NCBI RefSeq assembly: GCF_947179165.1
Contig: NC_077241.1
Span: 31,863,246 to 31,927,245, forward strand
DNA length: 64,000 bases
Direction of reading: 5' to 3'
Source of the DNA: Solanum dulcamara
Taxonomy: Eukaryota > Streptophyta > Magnoliopsida > Solanales > Solanaceae
The stretch's first letter is position 1, and each line of letters starts with the position of its first letter. Under the pieces are notes generated by a model. That model was not told the DNA's origin, made no database searches, and was given only the letters and a program-made list of their open reading frames with translations. Shown piece after piece: positions 1-11,560 of this stretch. The translations under genes and the position numbers were made by a program.

Positions 1-890
1 ATAAATCAACTTAAAATCATGCAATTCATATAGAAAAAATTCTTAGAATAGTCATTCATAACAATTTAAAACAAAATTAATTTTGCTCACTACAATTCAT
101 CAAAACTAGGATTCATAATCAATGGAAAAAAATATTGAAAAAACTTTGGGACTCCATGGGTGAAAGGAATCCATTAATCAATCCCCACAAACCTTGATTG
201 AAATCACTTTAGAATTGAGAACAACCCTTGAAGAAATCTAAAGTCCTAGCTTGTAGCTTGGAGAAGAAACCTAGAGAGAATTTGTTCTTGCCTTAGAGAA
301 ATTTGGAGAGTGATTTAGAAATGGGTAGATATGTGGTTGAACGTAGTCATAATTGTGTCTAGGTTCATTGAACCAAACTTAGAAATAACATAATTATCCT
401 TCATTAAAACTGGATTTCGACTCTATATATTGACTCTATGAATCATCTAGAAAATAATGAGTCATCAAGATTACTCGTCATGCAGTTATGAGAAAAGGCC
501 TTATTTCCATGTTCTTGAAATTTGCAAATGATTCATTTCCATGGATCGTTCTTACAATGATGAGTCATCAACTTGACTCGTCTTGTAGGCTTAAAAACCT
601 GCAAGTTGAAGTGTCTCTAATCTTTGGTCAAGAGTTTTTTCTATGACTTGTAACAACTTCTATGATTCTTCCTTTAAAGTCATGGACTAGACCTTGAGGA
701 ACCTCTGAAACATGGCCTTTAAAGTTGGGTTACAGGTCTATAATATAAATTGTCGACACTTCTATGACTTGTCATGTTGAGTCGTAAGGTTTTATCTGAG
801 GTTTGTTCATGATGAACCCTTGGAACTCACTCTTACGTGTTCTGGAAAGTCTTATGAGTCATAGAGTGACTCCTAAACTTTAGAAGAGTC
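1..890 (-). repeat. LTR fragment, type F family, minus strand
   Basis: Read on the minus strand, this stretch follows the LTR of element F (53821 onward) from its U3 through the leader-like part. The landmarks come in the same order: the GACTCGTA-rich U3, the 'cattaaaact' block, and the segment matching F near 54600-54720. It is diverged and runs off the left edge of the window. The right boundary near 890 is approximate. No coding potential is seen. Confidence 0.6.
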
Positions 891-1205
891 AAAAAATTAG
901 AGAACTTCTCATTAGTGTAGATATGACTCATAGGTGCACTTCGGAAGCCCCTAAAATCACAAAAATCAGGGCCTATAAGATGGATCAAATCTATGACCCA
1001 TAGATGTGATTATGACTCGTAATCACAACTTAAATAGAAAGTTAAAAGAACAAATTTTTAGGTCTTCTGAGATACCTACACTATGAATCAAGTCTACAAA
1101 TTGTAGGGTGGAGGACGAGTCATAGGAGTTGATTCATAGGTCCAAATTTTCAGTTCTAATGAAGGATAGTTATGTCATTTCCCAAGTTCGGTTCAATGAA
1201 CTAGA
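891..1205 (+). repeat. LTR fragment, type F family, plus strand
   Basis: The orientation flips relative to the preceding fragment. A U3 piece rich in GACTCGTA-like motifs is followed by a block ('tcatttcccaag') that aligns to F at about 54390 on the plus strand. With the neighbour it forms a head-to-head arrangement of two partial LTRs. Boundaries are approximate. Confidence 0.5.
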
Positions 1206-1792
1206 CAATATCTTAGACAAAAGAAGCTAGCTCCTAGAACCTAGAACTCTCAACAGAGCCGCTAACAAAATGAGTATGAGTCTTTAAAGTGGACTACTAG
1301 TCAATATATAAAAATGGAGACTGAAATAGTACAAAATTCCATATGCTCACCCCAACTCCATATCAGACTGCTGCAGGCTTGATATCAACGATGTCTATTA
1401 GTGCTCGGACCTACATCACAAAAATGATGTAGAGTGTATTATGAGTACCAAAACAATAAGTATCAAGTAGGCATCAAGGCCGACTGAGCTATAAAAGTAA
1501 AGGCAATATAAAAAAAGGAATAAAGTAGAACAACGGTCAAGAGCAGAAAGCTATAATGTAATAATAGGATGCACATGATTCTATAAAGGACTAACTGAAG
1601 TAATCTATAGAATAAACTACAACTAACTAGACCCCATAAGCCTAGAAGGTACACTCATGAGCATGTTTAAATAAAAACCTGAATGGACCCCCATAAGCCC
1701 AACGACTACAGAGAATAGCTATGACTAAGGAGTATGAATCAAAGTACTCAAAATCAATGTTTACCAAACCATAACCTCAACCAACACCAGTA
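1206..1792 (-). repeat. LTR-like sequence K, minus strand, left part
   Basis: No gene is seen. Read in reverse, the stretch has the texture of a retrotransposon LTR, including 'gatgtaggtccgagcact', similar to the region just downstream of the hairpin block in other LTRs here. Element A interrupts it; the other half would be 19587 onward. The identification is tentative. Confidence 0.35.
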
Positions 1793-1797
1793 GAATC
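1793..1797. repeat. Target-site duplication of element A (left), GAATC
   Basis: GAATC lies directly before the TGTTATGCCC terminus and recurs at 19582-19586 directly after the other end of the element. A 5-bp duplication is standard for Ty3/gypsy integrase. Confidence 0.85.
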
Positions 1798-2303
1798 TGT
1801 TATGCCCTATACTCCTGTACTTCAGAAAGCCTTCTTAAACTTCTTAAAAGTTTCTATGTGACCCAGATTAGCTACAATGCTATCAAGTAACTCTAACGAA
1901 AGGAGAATGAGATACCCCATAATAAGGAAGACGGAAAGTAGGGTTATAATAATCCGAAAGGAGTTGGAGACCAAGTAGTGAGTCATAGGATTCGACTTAC
2001 TCGCATAACATACAAACATGGATATCTTACCTACTTAAGCTACTAGAGCACACATCGAGCTTAAGTATAAAGGAATGCATCGGGTCTCAAAGTAAGACGA
2101 GATTACAAACCCAAAAGAATGAATCAAGCAGGTGACAAGTAGATGACGCACCTACTTGGGTTAAGTATGTGACTCACCTGCTTGGGGTGGACCCCACGCT
2201 GTCATGTGGTAGTAAATGATTGGGCGCATGGATGAGGTAGCGCCCTAGGGGGATGCCACATGTCACCCTTAGGGGATGCCATATGTCACTCTCCAAGGGA
2301 GTG

Positions 2304-2311
2304 TATATATA
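2304..2311 (+). promoter_or_regulatory. TATA box of element A 5' LTR
   Basis: TATATATA follows CACATGTCAC/CATATGTCAC motifs that look like decayed CACGTG-type boxes. The same arrangement is conserved in the 3' LTR at 10148-10155 and in the related LTRs S1, C and D, which supports its being the U3 promoter. Confidence 0.55.
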
Positions 2312-3935
2312 CATGTCTTGATAACTAAGGATTCATTTCCTTAGTCTTTTACTTAGAAAAAAAGAGAGAAAAATGTGAGAGAAAGAGTAAGGCAGCCATG
2401 GGTTGCTCCAACTCAAGGTAAGGCTCCAACTTTTGTTTTGTGAATTAATTATTTAAGGTATTCCATGCCTACATAATGGTGTGTAATAGCGTAAAATTAC
2501 TATTTGGGGCAGCAAAGAAGTGACGCAAATAGCCCACAAACTTTCAGCATGTTAAGGAGCTTCCGAAGTTGATTTTTAGCAAGGTATGGCTTGGTTCTGT
2601 TCTCCCATGTTTTGGTAAGGGTTTTTACATGTTATGAAGGTATAAATATGTATTATAAACATGAAAATATACATGTTACGACTAAAGAAAATTATAGGTC
2701 ATGTAGGGCTGATTTGACGCAATTTTAATGAGTTAAAGTTTGGCTAGAGTGGTTGTTAATGTAGTGTTGTGTTGGGCGTTGTTTTGTATTATATCAGGGA
2801 TGGAACATGACTAAAAATGACTATATATGATGCTGGTTTCATCCACATGACACCCCATTTCGTTTGGTTAAAGGTTTCACGAAATAGAGATTAAAAACCC
2901 TATTTGGGTATCGAAGTTTTAAGCGAGTTGTTTGGAGTTTGTGTTGTGTAATGTTGAAATGGTTTACTTGTATATGATCTGCTTATTGTTGTTTTTGGTT
3001 GGATATATTAATTAAGGAGGTAATAGGAGGTTCGGATAGGGCGAGTTATAGAGGAGATGTAGCCCAAATTTTGTTAACTTCTTAACTAACTAATAGACTA
3101 GTTCAAAAGTGTGATCAAGGAAGTAATTCCTATGGATAATGGGTGGTAGGTTTAGGAGATGGAAAGTCAAAATTCACTAACCTTAGCATTACTTTCGTTT
3201 TAAATAGGTTAACTGAGTAACGAAGTGAGTCTGGATACGATTAACCCTTAATAGGTATGTGACGCTACCCTTTCTTTTCTATTGATATGTCTTCAAGTTA
3301 AGTAATGAATGATATGAGATCGAGCGTAAATCTACTCATAAATTCCAAGCGCAATTCACGGTCCTTATTTACTTCTTGATGAAAGCATTCTTCCAGTCAT
3401 TGAACTAGGGCTTCACAAGCCTTCTATACATTAGGAAGTGATGAGCATGTAGAGCTATCCTTCTTGTCTCTTGGCATGTCTTAGCCATAAGTGGTTCGTA
3501 AATGAAATATGGAGATAATTCCATTTATAGAACCCTAAATATAACTCATAAATCTTATTCACTTGTCGATGTTCGAATACCTGCGATTGGTGAGTTATGG
3601 CCTTGTAAGTCATCGACATGATGAAAAGTAGTACACGTGAAGCCTATCCCTTCCTTCTCTTGAAATGGTTTATTATAAGTGAAGTGATATATGATATGAG
3701 TTAGATATAATCCACTTTATAGGTTCCGGGCATAACTCATGACTTGTACTCTCCTTTGAATGGTAAGGGTCTTAAAGTAGTTGAACTACGACCCTCGAGC
3801 TTTCTACATACTGAATAATGATTGGATATGTAAGCTCCTAGACCTAGAGGATCTTGGACATACTTTATGATAATGTGTTGAGGGATGTTTGATATGTTAC
3901 CAAATTTTACGTGCATGTATATATATTATTATATT

Positions 3936-4140
3936 ATATAGGGATCGAGCCAAATATTCCTCGATACTAACGTATTATATATATAGGGATCAGGCCAGAC
4001 GTTCCTCGGCACTAACGTGTTATATGTATAGGGATCGGTCTAGACGTTCCTCGGCACTAACGTGTTATAAGTATAGGGATCGGGCTGGACGTTCCTAGGT
4101 ACTACCCTGCTATATATATGGATCGGGTTGTACGTTGCAC
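3936..4140 (+). repeat. 45-bp minisatellite in element A 5' LTR (about 5 copies)
   Basis: Units beginning GGGATCGGGC start at about 3941, 3986, 4031, 4076 and 4119, a 45-bp period. Because 45 is a multiple of three, the array reads as an open frame with a repeated 15-residue unit (3889-4098), which is not a gene. The 3' LTR carries the matching array at 18675-18885. Confidence 0.9.
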
Positions 4141-4349
4141 AGCGCTAATAGTGTATATATGCTTATGATGATAGAATGATGTATTTGTAACACCGAGTCC
4201 TCAAGCGGGCTGGGTACGACATATGACGATGGTATATGTGACTCTATCTTATAAGATATGGGTACAGTACTCTGTTAAATGTTATACTTGTTTCCTGCAT
4301 CCCTAATTCTACTGTAATCTCACTTATACGGTTTTATGCTTTGTATACT

Positions 4350-4391
4350 CAGTACATATATCGTACTGACCCCCTTTTTCGGGGAGGGGGG
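4350..4391 (+). other. Conserved double-hairpin block, element A 5' LTR
   Basis: CAGTAC, a 7-nt loop and GTACTG form a perfect 6-bp stem. A CCCCC...GGGG stem follows at once. The same block occurs about 320-590 bp before the end of every LTR of this superfamily in the window. Confidence 0.7.
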
Positions 4392-4766
4392 TTGCATTTC
4401 ATGCTCGTAGGTACAGGTACACCTTTTAGGGATCCGTCAACTTACGATTTCCAATCAGCAATTTTGGAAAGAGCTCTATTGTGTTGGAGCCTAGATTTTG
4501 GTACTTGTCTTCAAATGTAAATAACTATTTATTCAAGGGTAAGGTGGGGGCTCTGTCTGCCACGTGATACAATTAATACTCTTAGAGGTCTGTAGACATA
4601 TGTGAATGGGTTGTGTGTATGTTTTATTTAACGGCATCTATGCAATGTATGATTCATGTTTATATATATATAAAAACATCATGACCCATTGGGGGTTCTT
4701 AGGTATGTATATGGGGGTCCAGTTTGGACCCTATTCACGGCCTATGGGGTTGGATCGTGACTGAAG

Positions 4767-4778
4767 TAGTATTAGAAC
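4767..4778 (+). promoter_or_regulatory. Degenerate primer-binding site of element A
   Basis: TAGTATTAGAAC sits 4 bp after the LTR end, where D has the perfect initiator-Met site TGGTATCAGAGC. The three differences are all G-to-A or C-to-T, as expected of methylation-driven decay. Confidence 0.75.
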
Positions 4779-5212
4779 AGTTCATCCTTAGATTGTCTAT
4801 AGACCGTGTCTAGTAGAGTATTGTTTATCGGTGTGTTATGCACCACATCTATAAATAGGAGGCTACAGGACATTTAGGATGTTACCCTCTTTCATATCTA
4901 AGATCATGCGATAGATCCGACTTATAGGGAATGAAATTCCTCATACTAACATGTGATTTCAGCAGGAGGAAAACATTGATAGAAGAAAGTAACTGATGAT
5001 ATTGAAAGTTAGAAAGCACGCAGGTAAGCAAAGGCACGAAGGTGATATGTCAGGTGCGGTATTAAATTGTGATTGGCATGTAAAGTTAAAAATGGAAAGG
5101 AAAATTAGACAAGGCAGTGTAACAGGCACAGTTTGAGTTGCGCGTACGAGGTAAGTCCATCATTTTATACTTTTATTGATATTAGGTGCCCCGTGTGAAT
5201 GCAATATGACAT
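4779..5212 (+). other. Untranslated leader of element A (5' internal region)
   Basis: The first part, to about 4960, aligns with the leader of D (41811-42000): both have 'gaccgtgtctagtaga', the 'tatcggtgtgtt.tgcaccacatct' block and the 'ggctacagg.catttagga' block. Where D starts gag, A has unrelated AT-rich sequence and no open frame. Confidence 0.7.
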
Positions 5213-5217
5213 GATAT
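5213..5217. repeat. Target-site duplication of solo LTR S1 (left), GATAT
   Basis: GATAT precedes TGTTACACCC and is repeated at 8720-8724 directly after the terminal TGACA. Confidence 0.85.
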
Positions 5218-5759
5218 TGTTACACCCCACACTCTTGAGCTCGTAACGTCTTCTTAAGTTCCTTAGACACTATCATGTGAGCCGGATAAGCCACAACACT
5301 ATCAAACAACTCTAAGGAAAGACGATTGTGATACCTTGCGAGAAGGGAGGTTGGAGATAGAGTCATAAGAATCCGGAAAGAGTTTGAGGCTAAGGAATGA
5401 GTCGTAGGACTCGATTTACCTACATAAGCCACTGAGTTAAGAGTCTTATAAACTTAAGTTGCTTAAGGATATATCAAGATTATGTAGTACAGATTACATG
5501 GGCTCTTAAAGTGAGACGAGATTACGAACCCGCGAGGAAGGTAAAAAAAGGACATGTGGCAGCCAATGGAGGAGCGACACATGGCAACACCTCAAGCAAG
5601 AAGGTGATGCACCTACTTAGGGTCAAGTAGGTGATGCAGCTGCTTCGGGGTGGTGGACCCTGCTACCACATGGCAGCCCCTAATTGGCAGCATGACAGGT
5701 GGCCAATCATGGCTTGACGACCCTAAGGGTTTGACACGTGTCACCTCCAAGGCAGCCCT

Positions 5760-5767
5760 TATATATA
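5760..5767 (+). promoter_or_regulatory. TATA box of solo LTR S1
   Basis: TATATATA lies downstream of a GACACGTGTC G-box palindrome near 5734 and a partly decayed CACATGGCAG box. It occupies the same position as the TATATAAG of D. Confidence 0.55.
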
Positions 5768-7894
5768 TGTAAATGACTCATAACTTTATTTCCTATCCAA
5801 AAAAATCTGCAGCAAGAAAAGAAAAGAAAGCAAACCCTAGCTTAGAGAGAAAGTAGCGACGGCTTGGAGAAAGAATAGGTAAGTCCCGATTTCGCTCCGT
5901 AAATTAATTATTTAGAGTATTCCACGGTGATATGGAAGTATTATTAGTATAAAATTAGAGTTTGGTGCAGCCAAAAAATGGACAGCAAGCTGCCACGACG
6001 ATTTAGCACGTTAAAAACATTCTGAGGCGCGATTTCGGCGAGTTCTAGCCAATTTCGGGAAAGGTAAGTTCTTCCCCTCTAAGTTGAAGTTTATGATGTT
6101 AAATTAGGGTGTATTACACACCTTACGTGCTGCTGGGAGTTGGGGAAAAGGTTTGAAAAGTTCGGCGTTCGAAATAAACAAATTTGGAATCGCTATAGTT
6201 AAATTGTTGTCGAAATAAGGTGTTGTGGGAGTGGGGGCTCTGCTGGTTGTGTTGTGGAATGTTAAAGGGTCTAAAATTTCTCTAAATGAGGTTGGGTATA
6301 TGCTGGTTTCATCCACACGACCCTCCTCTTTGCAATTAAAGGATTCGCGAAAGAAAGATTAAAAACTCTAGTTTTGGTATCTTAGTTTCAAGTGAATTGT
6401 TGGGGTTTATATTGTGTAATGTTGTCGTAATATGTATATGTATGGGCTGATGGTTGTATTTTTGGTTTTCTGCAGGTTCTAAGGACATGGTTGGGAATTC
6501 GTATAGGGCACATTATAGGGGAGGTGTTGTCCGATTTCCGTTAACGCCTTAACTAGTTAAGGAACTAGTGGAGAAGGCAAGCGAAGGGATGAATGTTATG
6601 AATACTCTTGGGTAGTCTAAGTTGCTGAAAAGTCCAAGGTTGTCAATACATTCATTACTTCCATGTTAAATAGGTTTTGAGGACAGCGACGTGGACGTGA
6701 TTAAGAGAAGTCCATACGAGGTATGTAAAGCTTTCTTTTGGTGTGTTTTTTGAATAAATATGTAGAGCTTTTCTTCTTTTCTTTTGGCATGTCTTAGATA
6801 TAAGTTATAAATGATATGTAGATGATATTTGGGATTCAATCCATTCGTAAAGCCCTGAGTGTTAGTCGAGACTCTTGTTTACTTCTTGATATTAGAACTT
6901 CTGCAATAGCTGAGTCATTGCCTTTTAGTCTTCTATGTGATGAAAACTAGTACATGTAAAGCCTATTTATTCTTTCCTTTGGAATGGCTTTACTTTAAGT
7001 GAAATGGTATATGATATAGGTTTAGAGGTAATTCCATTTATGAGCTCCGATTGTAACTCGTTACTTGTAGTCACTCCTGAACATTATGAGTCTGAAAGTA
7101 GTCAAACTACTATTCTCGAGCCTGCTATACAATGAATAGTAAGTAGAGGTACCATCTCCTCTTTTTAGAGGCTCTGAAATGATAAATGCCATTGATTGCA
7201 TGAGTTGAGTCTTTGACTAGATAAATTGTGTTTCTGATTGCATAGACTATATTTCTGATTGCATAAATTATGTGGCATTATTCTGATGCATGTTTGTTAT
7301 CCCTGAAGCCCCAACTGATGTAAGACCTAATGACATCTAAAGGGATACCTCGGATAATTACTCCCTAGTCTTCAGGTGACGGTTCATTTGACTATTTCAT
7401 CGAGTCTCAGATAATGACTTAGTTGCATATAGTTTCTCACTACTCTACTCATGCATATTGTAACCCTTCCTTCCTCAAGTCCCACGATGGGCCAGGAACG
7501 TTATTGTGCATAGTGTTACTACTTCTTTCACCGTGTCCTAGGCCGGATGTGTATAGTTCCACACATGAGGAGACGATGTCGTACGTGAGGTGTGATATAT
7601 GTTATATGTTATGAAGATACGATTATTCATCGAGTCTCGAGCCAGCTGTAATATGATAGTATATGTGGTGAAATAAGGAAGGAACATCGAGTCCCTCCTT
7701 AGAGGGCTAGGTACGTATGTATATTGTGATAGTACGCTATAGACGTACACCACTCCATTCACCAAGTCCCTTACTAAAGGGCCGGATACTTTATATAAGC
7801 ATACATATAAGATTAAAGTGATACATTGTGACCCCGAGCTCCGCAGTGAACCGGGTATAATACGATGACATGCGTGATAAGGTTATACCGTGTA

Positions 7895-8035
7895 CAAGGA
7901 TATGATACCGTATATGATGATATGATACTGTATATGATGATATGATGAAATAAAATGCATGATGATACGATGATATGTGAATATGAGAATATGATTGATA
8001 CGATGATATGTGAATATGAGAATATGATTATAGCA
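7895..8035 (+). repeat. Short tandem repeats in solo LTR S1
   Basis: Repeats of the type TATGATACCGTATATGATGA are followed by two near-identical units of about 33 bp beginning GATACGATGATATGTGAATA. The array lies where A, B and H carry their own minisatellites, so this position in the LTR appears prone to tandem expansion. Confidence 0.75.
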
Positions 8036-8189
8036 CCGAGTTCACTAGAGGGCCAGGCACAGTATATGATGATGTATAGAATTATGTGTCCTAAACTGCA
8101 GGTACAGTAATTTGTTAATTGTTATACTTGTCCCCTACATCCCTATTTCAGTTATGGTCTCAGTTACGATGTGTTATGCTTTACATACT

Positions 8190-8238
8190 CAGTACATAAT
8201 CGTACTGACCCCCTTTTTCTTGGGGGGGGGGGGGGGCT
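8190..8238 (+). other. Double-hairpin block of S1 with a 15-G run
   Basis: The CAGTAC/GTACTG stem is intact with a 6-nt loop. The second stem pairs a C-run with an expanded run of 15 G (8222-8236), where relatives have 5-7. Confidence 0.7.
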
Positions 8239-8719
8239 GCATTTCATGCCCGTAGGTACCGATGTTCATTCTAGAGATCTGTCAGCTTAGGAGTTCCTCT
8301 CAGCTGTGTCGGAAGTGCTTCACTATTCTGGAGCCTAAATTTTGATGTTGGTCGCTTAATGTATATATTTATACATTTAGGGGTACAGCGGGGGCCCTGT
8401 CCTGCCATATATTATTGTTACTATTCCTAAAGGTCTGTAGACATATGGATGTGGGATGTTTGTGAGTTAGTTTCGATTGTGCCTATACGGCATTTTGTGA
8501 GTATTTTTATGTTATAGCATCCTTATCAGCTTGCATGCCTTTATGTGTTATAAGACAAGTGAAGGAGGCCATACGTACACGAGAAAGTTTTAACTCATTG
8601 GTGTTTTTTTATGATTAGTATCACCTTGTTCATAGTTCAATATGACTATAACTGATATGTAGGTATACGGGGGGTCCAGGTCGGACCCCAGTTATGGCCT
8701 ATGAGGTTGGGTCGTGACA

Positions 8720-8724
8720 GATAT
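8720..8724. repeat. Target-site duplication of solo LTR S1 (right), GATAT
   Basis: A perfect match to 5213-5217, this marks where the interior of element A resumes. Confidence 0.85.
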
Positions 8725-9651
8725 GAATATATATGTTGGCTTTGTGAGGCATTATTGGCATTTTCTGCCTGCAGGTGTTGAGGTAGTAAGAAATACAGAG
8801 GAAACTCTACTCAAATTTTCCCAAAAATAGAAAAAAAAAAGAGAAGAGAGAATGAGCTATAAGTTCATAGTATGCTTTGGAAGTTGATATAGATGGGATA
8901 AGGCTAGTTTTATGATGAAGCTCGAAGAATGGGTCATTAGAGTGTAAATGCTCCTGAATGGAGAATTTGAGATGATTATAAACACTAGGTAATTACTAAT
9001 CGGGATAAATAGAATGTGGCTTGAATGCATTGCTACCCTAAGGATACTACTTGAGTACCAGTATTTGTATATCGAGAATTTTTAAGTACCTTCCGATTGT
9101 GTTAAGGTTTTGTACATTCGTAACCTAAAGTATAGGTTGTAGAGAGGAAGATATGAATATGGGGAAGTATACCAAATATGTGGGGAAAGGACTCATATGC
9201 ATCTGACAAGTTAAAAATAAACAGACAATGTCATGGATACACTCTAAAAGGGGGAAACAGATATGAGAAATACAAGCCTGAGATGAAATTAGCTGACATT
9301 ATAGCATGTTAATATGAATACTTAAACTTCAAGTGAGACCCCATACTGGCACGAGCTAATGAGATCTAAATGCCAGTAATAAATAGACAGAAGCCAAGGT
9401 GATATCTGAGACTGTGCTAGGAAATTATTGGTCAAGACCTCGAATGGTAAGACATCATAGAATGGGTGCATACAAAGGAGATGGAAAAGAAATATATGTA
9501 CCTGTTCCCTACCTCTATAGGTAATATCAATGCCTAAAATATTACACTGATTACATAGTAAAATCATAAATGGTTATGATAAATGAAATTTCCCTGTAAT
9601 CTATATAAGACCTTGAAGAGGGTTTTGTTTAACATTCGAGGACGAATGTGC
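8725..9651 (+). other. Element A 3' internal region, non-coding
   Basis: No gag or pol similarity is seen in any frame. Around 9190-9345 it aligns with the 3' interior of D (about 43780-43912), including GAGACCCCATA at 9335 and 43902. This shared non-coding block between two gene-poor elements suggests a common non-autonomous ancestry. Similarity is lost at the point where D carries the 5S-like segment. Confidence 0.65.
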
Positions 9652-9666
9652 TAAAGGGGGGTAGGA
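9652..9666 (+). promoter_or_regulatory. Polypurine tract of element A
   Basis: AAAGGGGGGTAGGA directly precedes the 3' LTR. It follows the block AACATTCGAGGACGAATGTG, which precedes the PPT in several elements here (D at 44775, E at 28960, F at 59450). It would prime plus-strand DNA synthesis. Confidence 0.75.
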
Positions 9667-10788
9667 TGTTATGCCCCATACTTTTGTACTTTGAAAAGCT
9701 TTTTTAAACTTTTTAAAAGTTGCCACATGACCCAGATTAGCTACAACACTATCAAGTAACTCTAAGGAATGGAGAATGATATACCCCATAATAGGGAAGA
9801 CTGGAAGTAGGGTTATAAGAATTCGAAAAAAGTTGGAGGCCAAGTAGTGAGTCATAGGATTCGACTTACTCACATAAGCTGCCAACTTGGATATCTTACC
9901 TACATAAGCTACTGGAGCACACATCGAGCTTAAGTAGTAAGGAATGCATCATCTCTAAAAGTAAGATGATATTATGAACCCATGAAAATGAAGAAAGCAA
10001 GTGACAAGTAGGTGACTCACCTGCTTGGAGTGGACCCCCACGCTGCCATGTGGCAGCGTATGATTGGGCGCATGGATGAGGTGGAGACCTAGGGGGATGC
10101 CATATGTCACCCCTAAGGTCTTCCACATGTCACTCTCCAAGGGAGTGTATATATACATGTCTTGATGACTAAGGATTTATTTCCTTAGTCTTCTACTGAG
10201 AAAGAAAAAGAGAGAAAAACGTGAGAGTAAGAGCAAGGAAGCCACGGGTTTCTCCAATTAAAGGTAAGCCTCCGACTTTTTTTCTATGAATTAATTATTT
10301 AAGGTATCCCATGGCTACATGAAGGTGTGTAATAGCATAAAATTACTGTTTGGGGCAGCGAAGAAGTGATGCGAATAGCCCACAAACTTTCAGCATGTTA
10401 AGGAACCTCTAAAGTTAATTTTTAGCAAGGTATGACTTGGTTCTCTTCTCCCACATTTTGGTAAAGTTTTGGACATGTTATGAAGGTATAAATATGGATT
10501 GGAAACACAAAAATATACAAGTTACGACTAAAGAACATTGCAGGTCATGTAGGGATGATTTGACACGATTTTAAGGGGTTAAAGTTTGGCTAGAGTCGTT
10601 GTTATTGTGGTATTGTGTTGGACGTTGTTTTGTAGTGTTATAGGTCTGGAACATGACTAAAACTGACTGTATACGCTTTTGCTTTCAGGCACATGAAACC
10701 CCATTTTGTGTTGTTAAAGGTTTCACAAAATAGAGATTAAAAACCCTATTTTGGTATCAAAATTTTAAGCGAGTTGTTTGGAGTTTGT
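9667..10788 (+). repeat. 3' LTR of element A, left part
   Basis: It starts TGTTATGCCCC like the 5' LTR and follows it until solo LTR B interrupts after 1122 bp. A TATATATA box lies at 10148-10155. The last five bases, TTTGT, are B's target duplication. Confidence 0.85.
10784..10788. repeat. Target-site duplication of solo LTR B (left), TTTGT
   Basis: TTTGT lies immediately before TGTTACACCT and is repeated at 17676-17680. Joining across it restores the text of A's 5' LTR near 2936-2945. Confidence 0.88.
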
Positions 10789-11013
10789 TGTTACACCTCA
10801 CACTCTTGAACTCGGAATATCTCTTAAGCTTCTGAAAAGTTATCATGTGATATGGATGATCTACGACAATATCAAACAAATCTAAGGAAGGGAGAATGTG
10901 ATACCCCATAGTAGGGAAGGTTGGAAATAGGGTCATGAGAAATCGGAAGGAGTTGGAGGCCAAGTAATGAGTCGTAGGACTTGACTTACCAACGTAAGTT
11001 ATTAACTTAGAAG

Positions 11014-11018
11014 TCATA
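11014..11018. repeat. Target-site duplication of solo LTR C (left), TCATA
   Basis: TCATA pairs with TCTTA at 14399-14403, one mismatch. Related LTRs read AGTCTTA at this point, so the left copy has mutated. Confidence 0.7.
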
Positions 11019-11550
11019 TGTTACACGCACACTCTTGAGATTGGAATGTCTTCTAAGCTGTTAAGAAGTTATCATGTGAATTGAATAATCTATGACACCA
11101 TCAAACGACTCTAAGGAAGGGAGAATGTGATACCCCATGGGAGGAAAGATTGGAATTAGGGTCATGAGAAGTCAGAAGGAGTTGGAGGCAAAGTAATGAG
11201 TCATAGGAATGGATTTACCTGCGTAAGCTACTAACTTAGGAGTCTTACATACTTAAGTTACTTGGGTACATACCAAACTTACGTATAAAGGATTACATAG
11301 GTTCTTAAAATAAGACGAGATTACAAATTCACGAGGAAGAGGGGAGAATGACATGTGGCATCAAGAGAAGGTGCCACGTAGAAGAAGGTGACCCACCTTC
11401 TTGGGTTCAAGTAGGTGACCCACCTGCTTTGAGGGTGGGCCCCACAAGGACACGTGGCATCCTAAGGGGCAAGGCATGGATCTGTGGCCCAATAGGGGCT
11501 GGACACGTGTCACTCTCTGGGGATGACATCTGTCACCTCCAAAGACACCC

Positions 11551-11560
11551 TATATATTTA
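11551..11560 (+). promoter_or_regulatory. TATA-like box of solo LTR C
   Basis: TATATATTTA lies about 45 bp after a GACACGTGTC palindrome, in the same layout as the LTR promoters of D and S1. Confidence 0.5.

Larger units (their letters stand above)
1798..4762 (+). repeat. 5' LTR of element A
   Basis: It starts TGTTATGCCC and ends GGATCGTGACT, where the expected final ACA has decayed to ACT. It is 2965 bp long. It contains a TATA box, a 45-bp minisatellite and the double-hairpin block. The short open frames inside are not genes. Confidence 0.85.
5218..8719 (+). mobile_element. Solo LTR S1 (3502 bp) inside element A interior
   Basis: It starts TGTTACACCCCACACTCTTG and ends GGGTCGTGACA, flanked by perfect GATAT duplications, with no interior and no partner LTR. 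This is the standard product of LTR-LTR recombination removing the body of an element. It contains a TATA box at 5760, short tandem repeats at 7900-8035 and the double-hairpin block at 8190. It is related to D and H by its ends and internal landmarks. Confidence 0.88.

Noticed and set aside
3889..4098. Open frame with a repeated YRDRARRSSALTCY-type unit
   Set aside because: It is the translation of a 45-bp minisatellite in element A's LTR. The 18717-18917 frame is the same thing in the 3' LTR.
1798..4762. Short conserved peptide shared by many frames (SSPTTHYLASNSFRI-like)
   Set aside because: It recurs antisense in the first 250 bp of every superfamily LTR (A, S1, B, C, D, H) with stops in different places. 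It reflects nucleotide conservation of the LTR start, not a protein.
7895..8035. CRISPR-like direct repeats
   Set aside because: The units are contiguous tandem repeats without unique spacers, inside a plant LTR.
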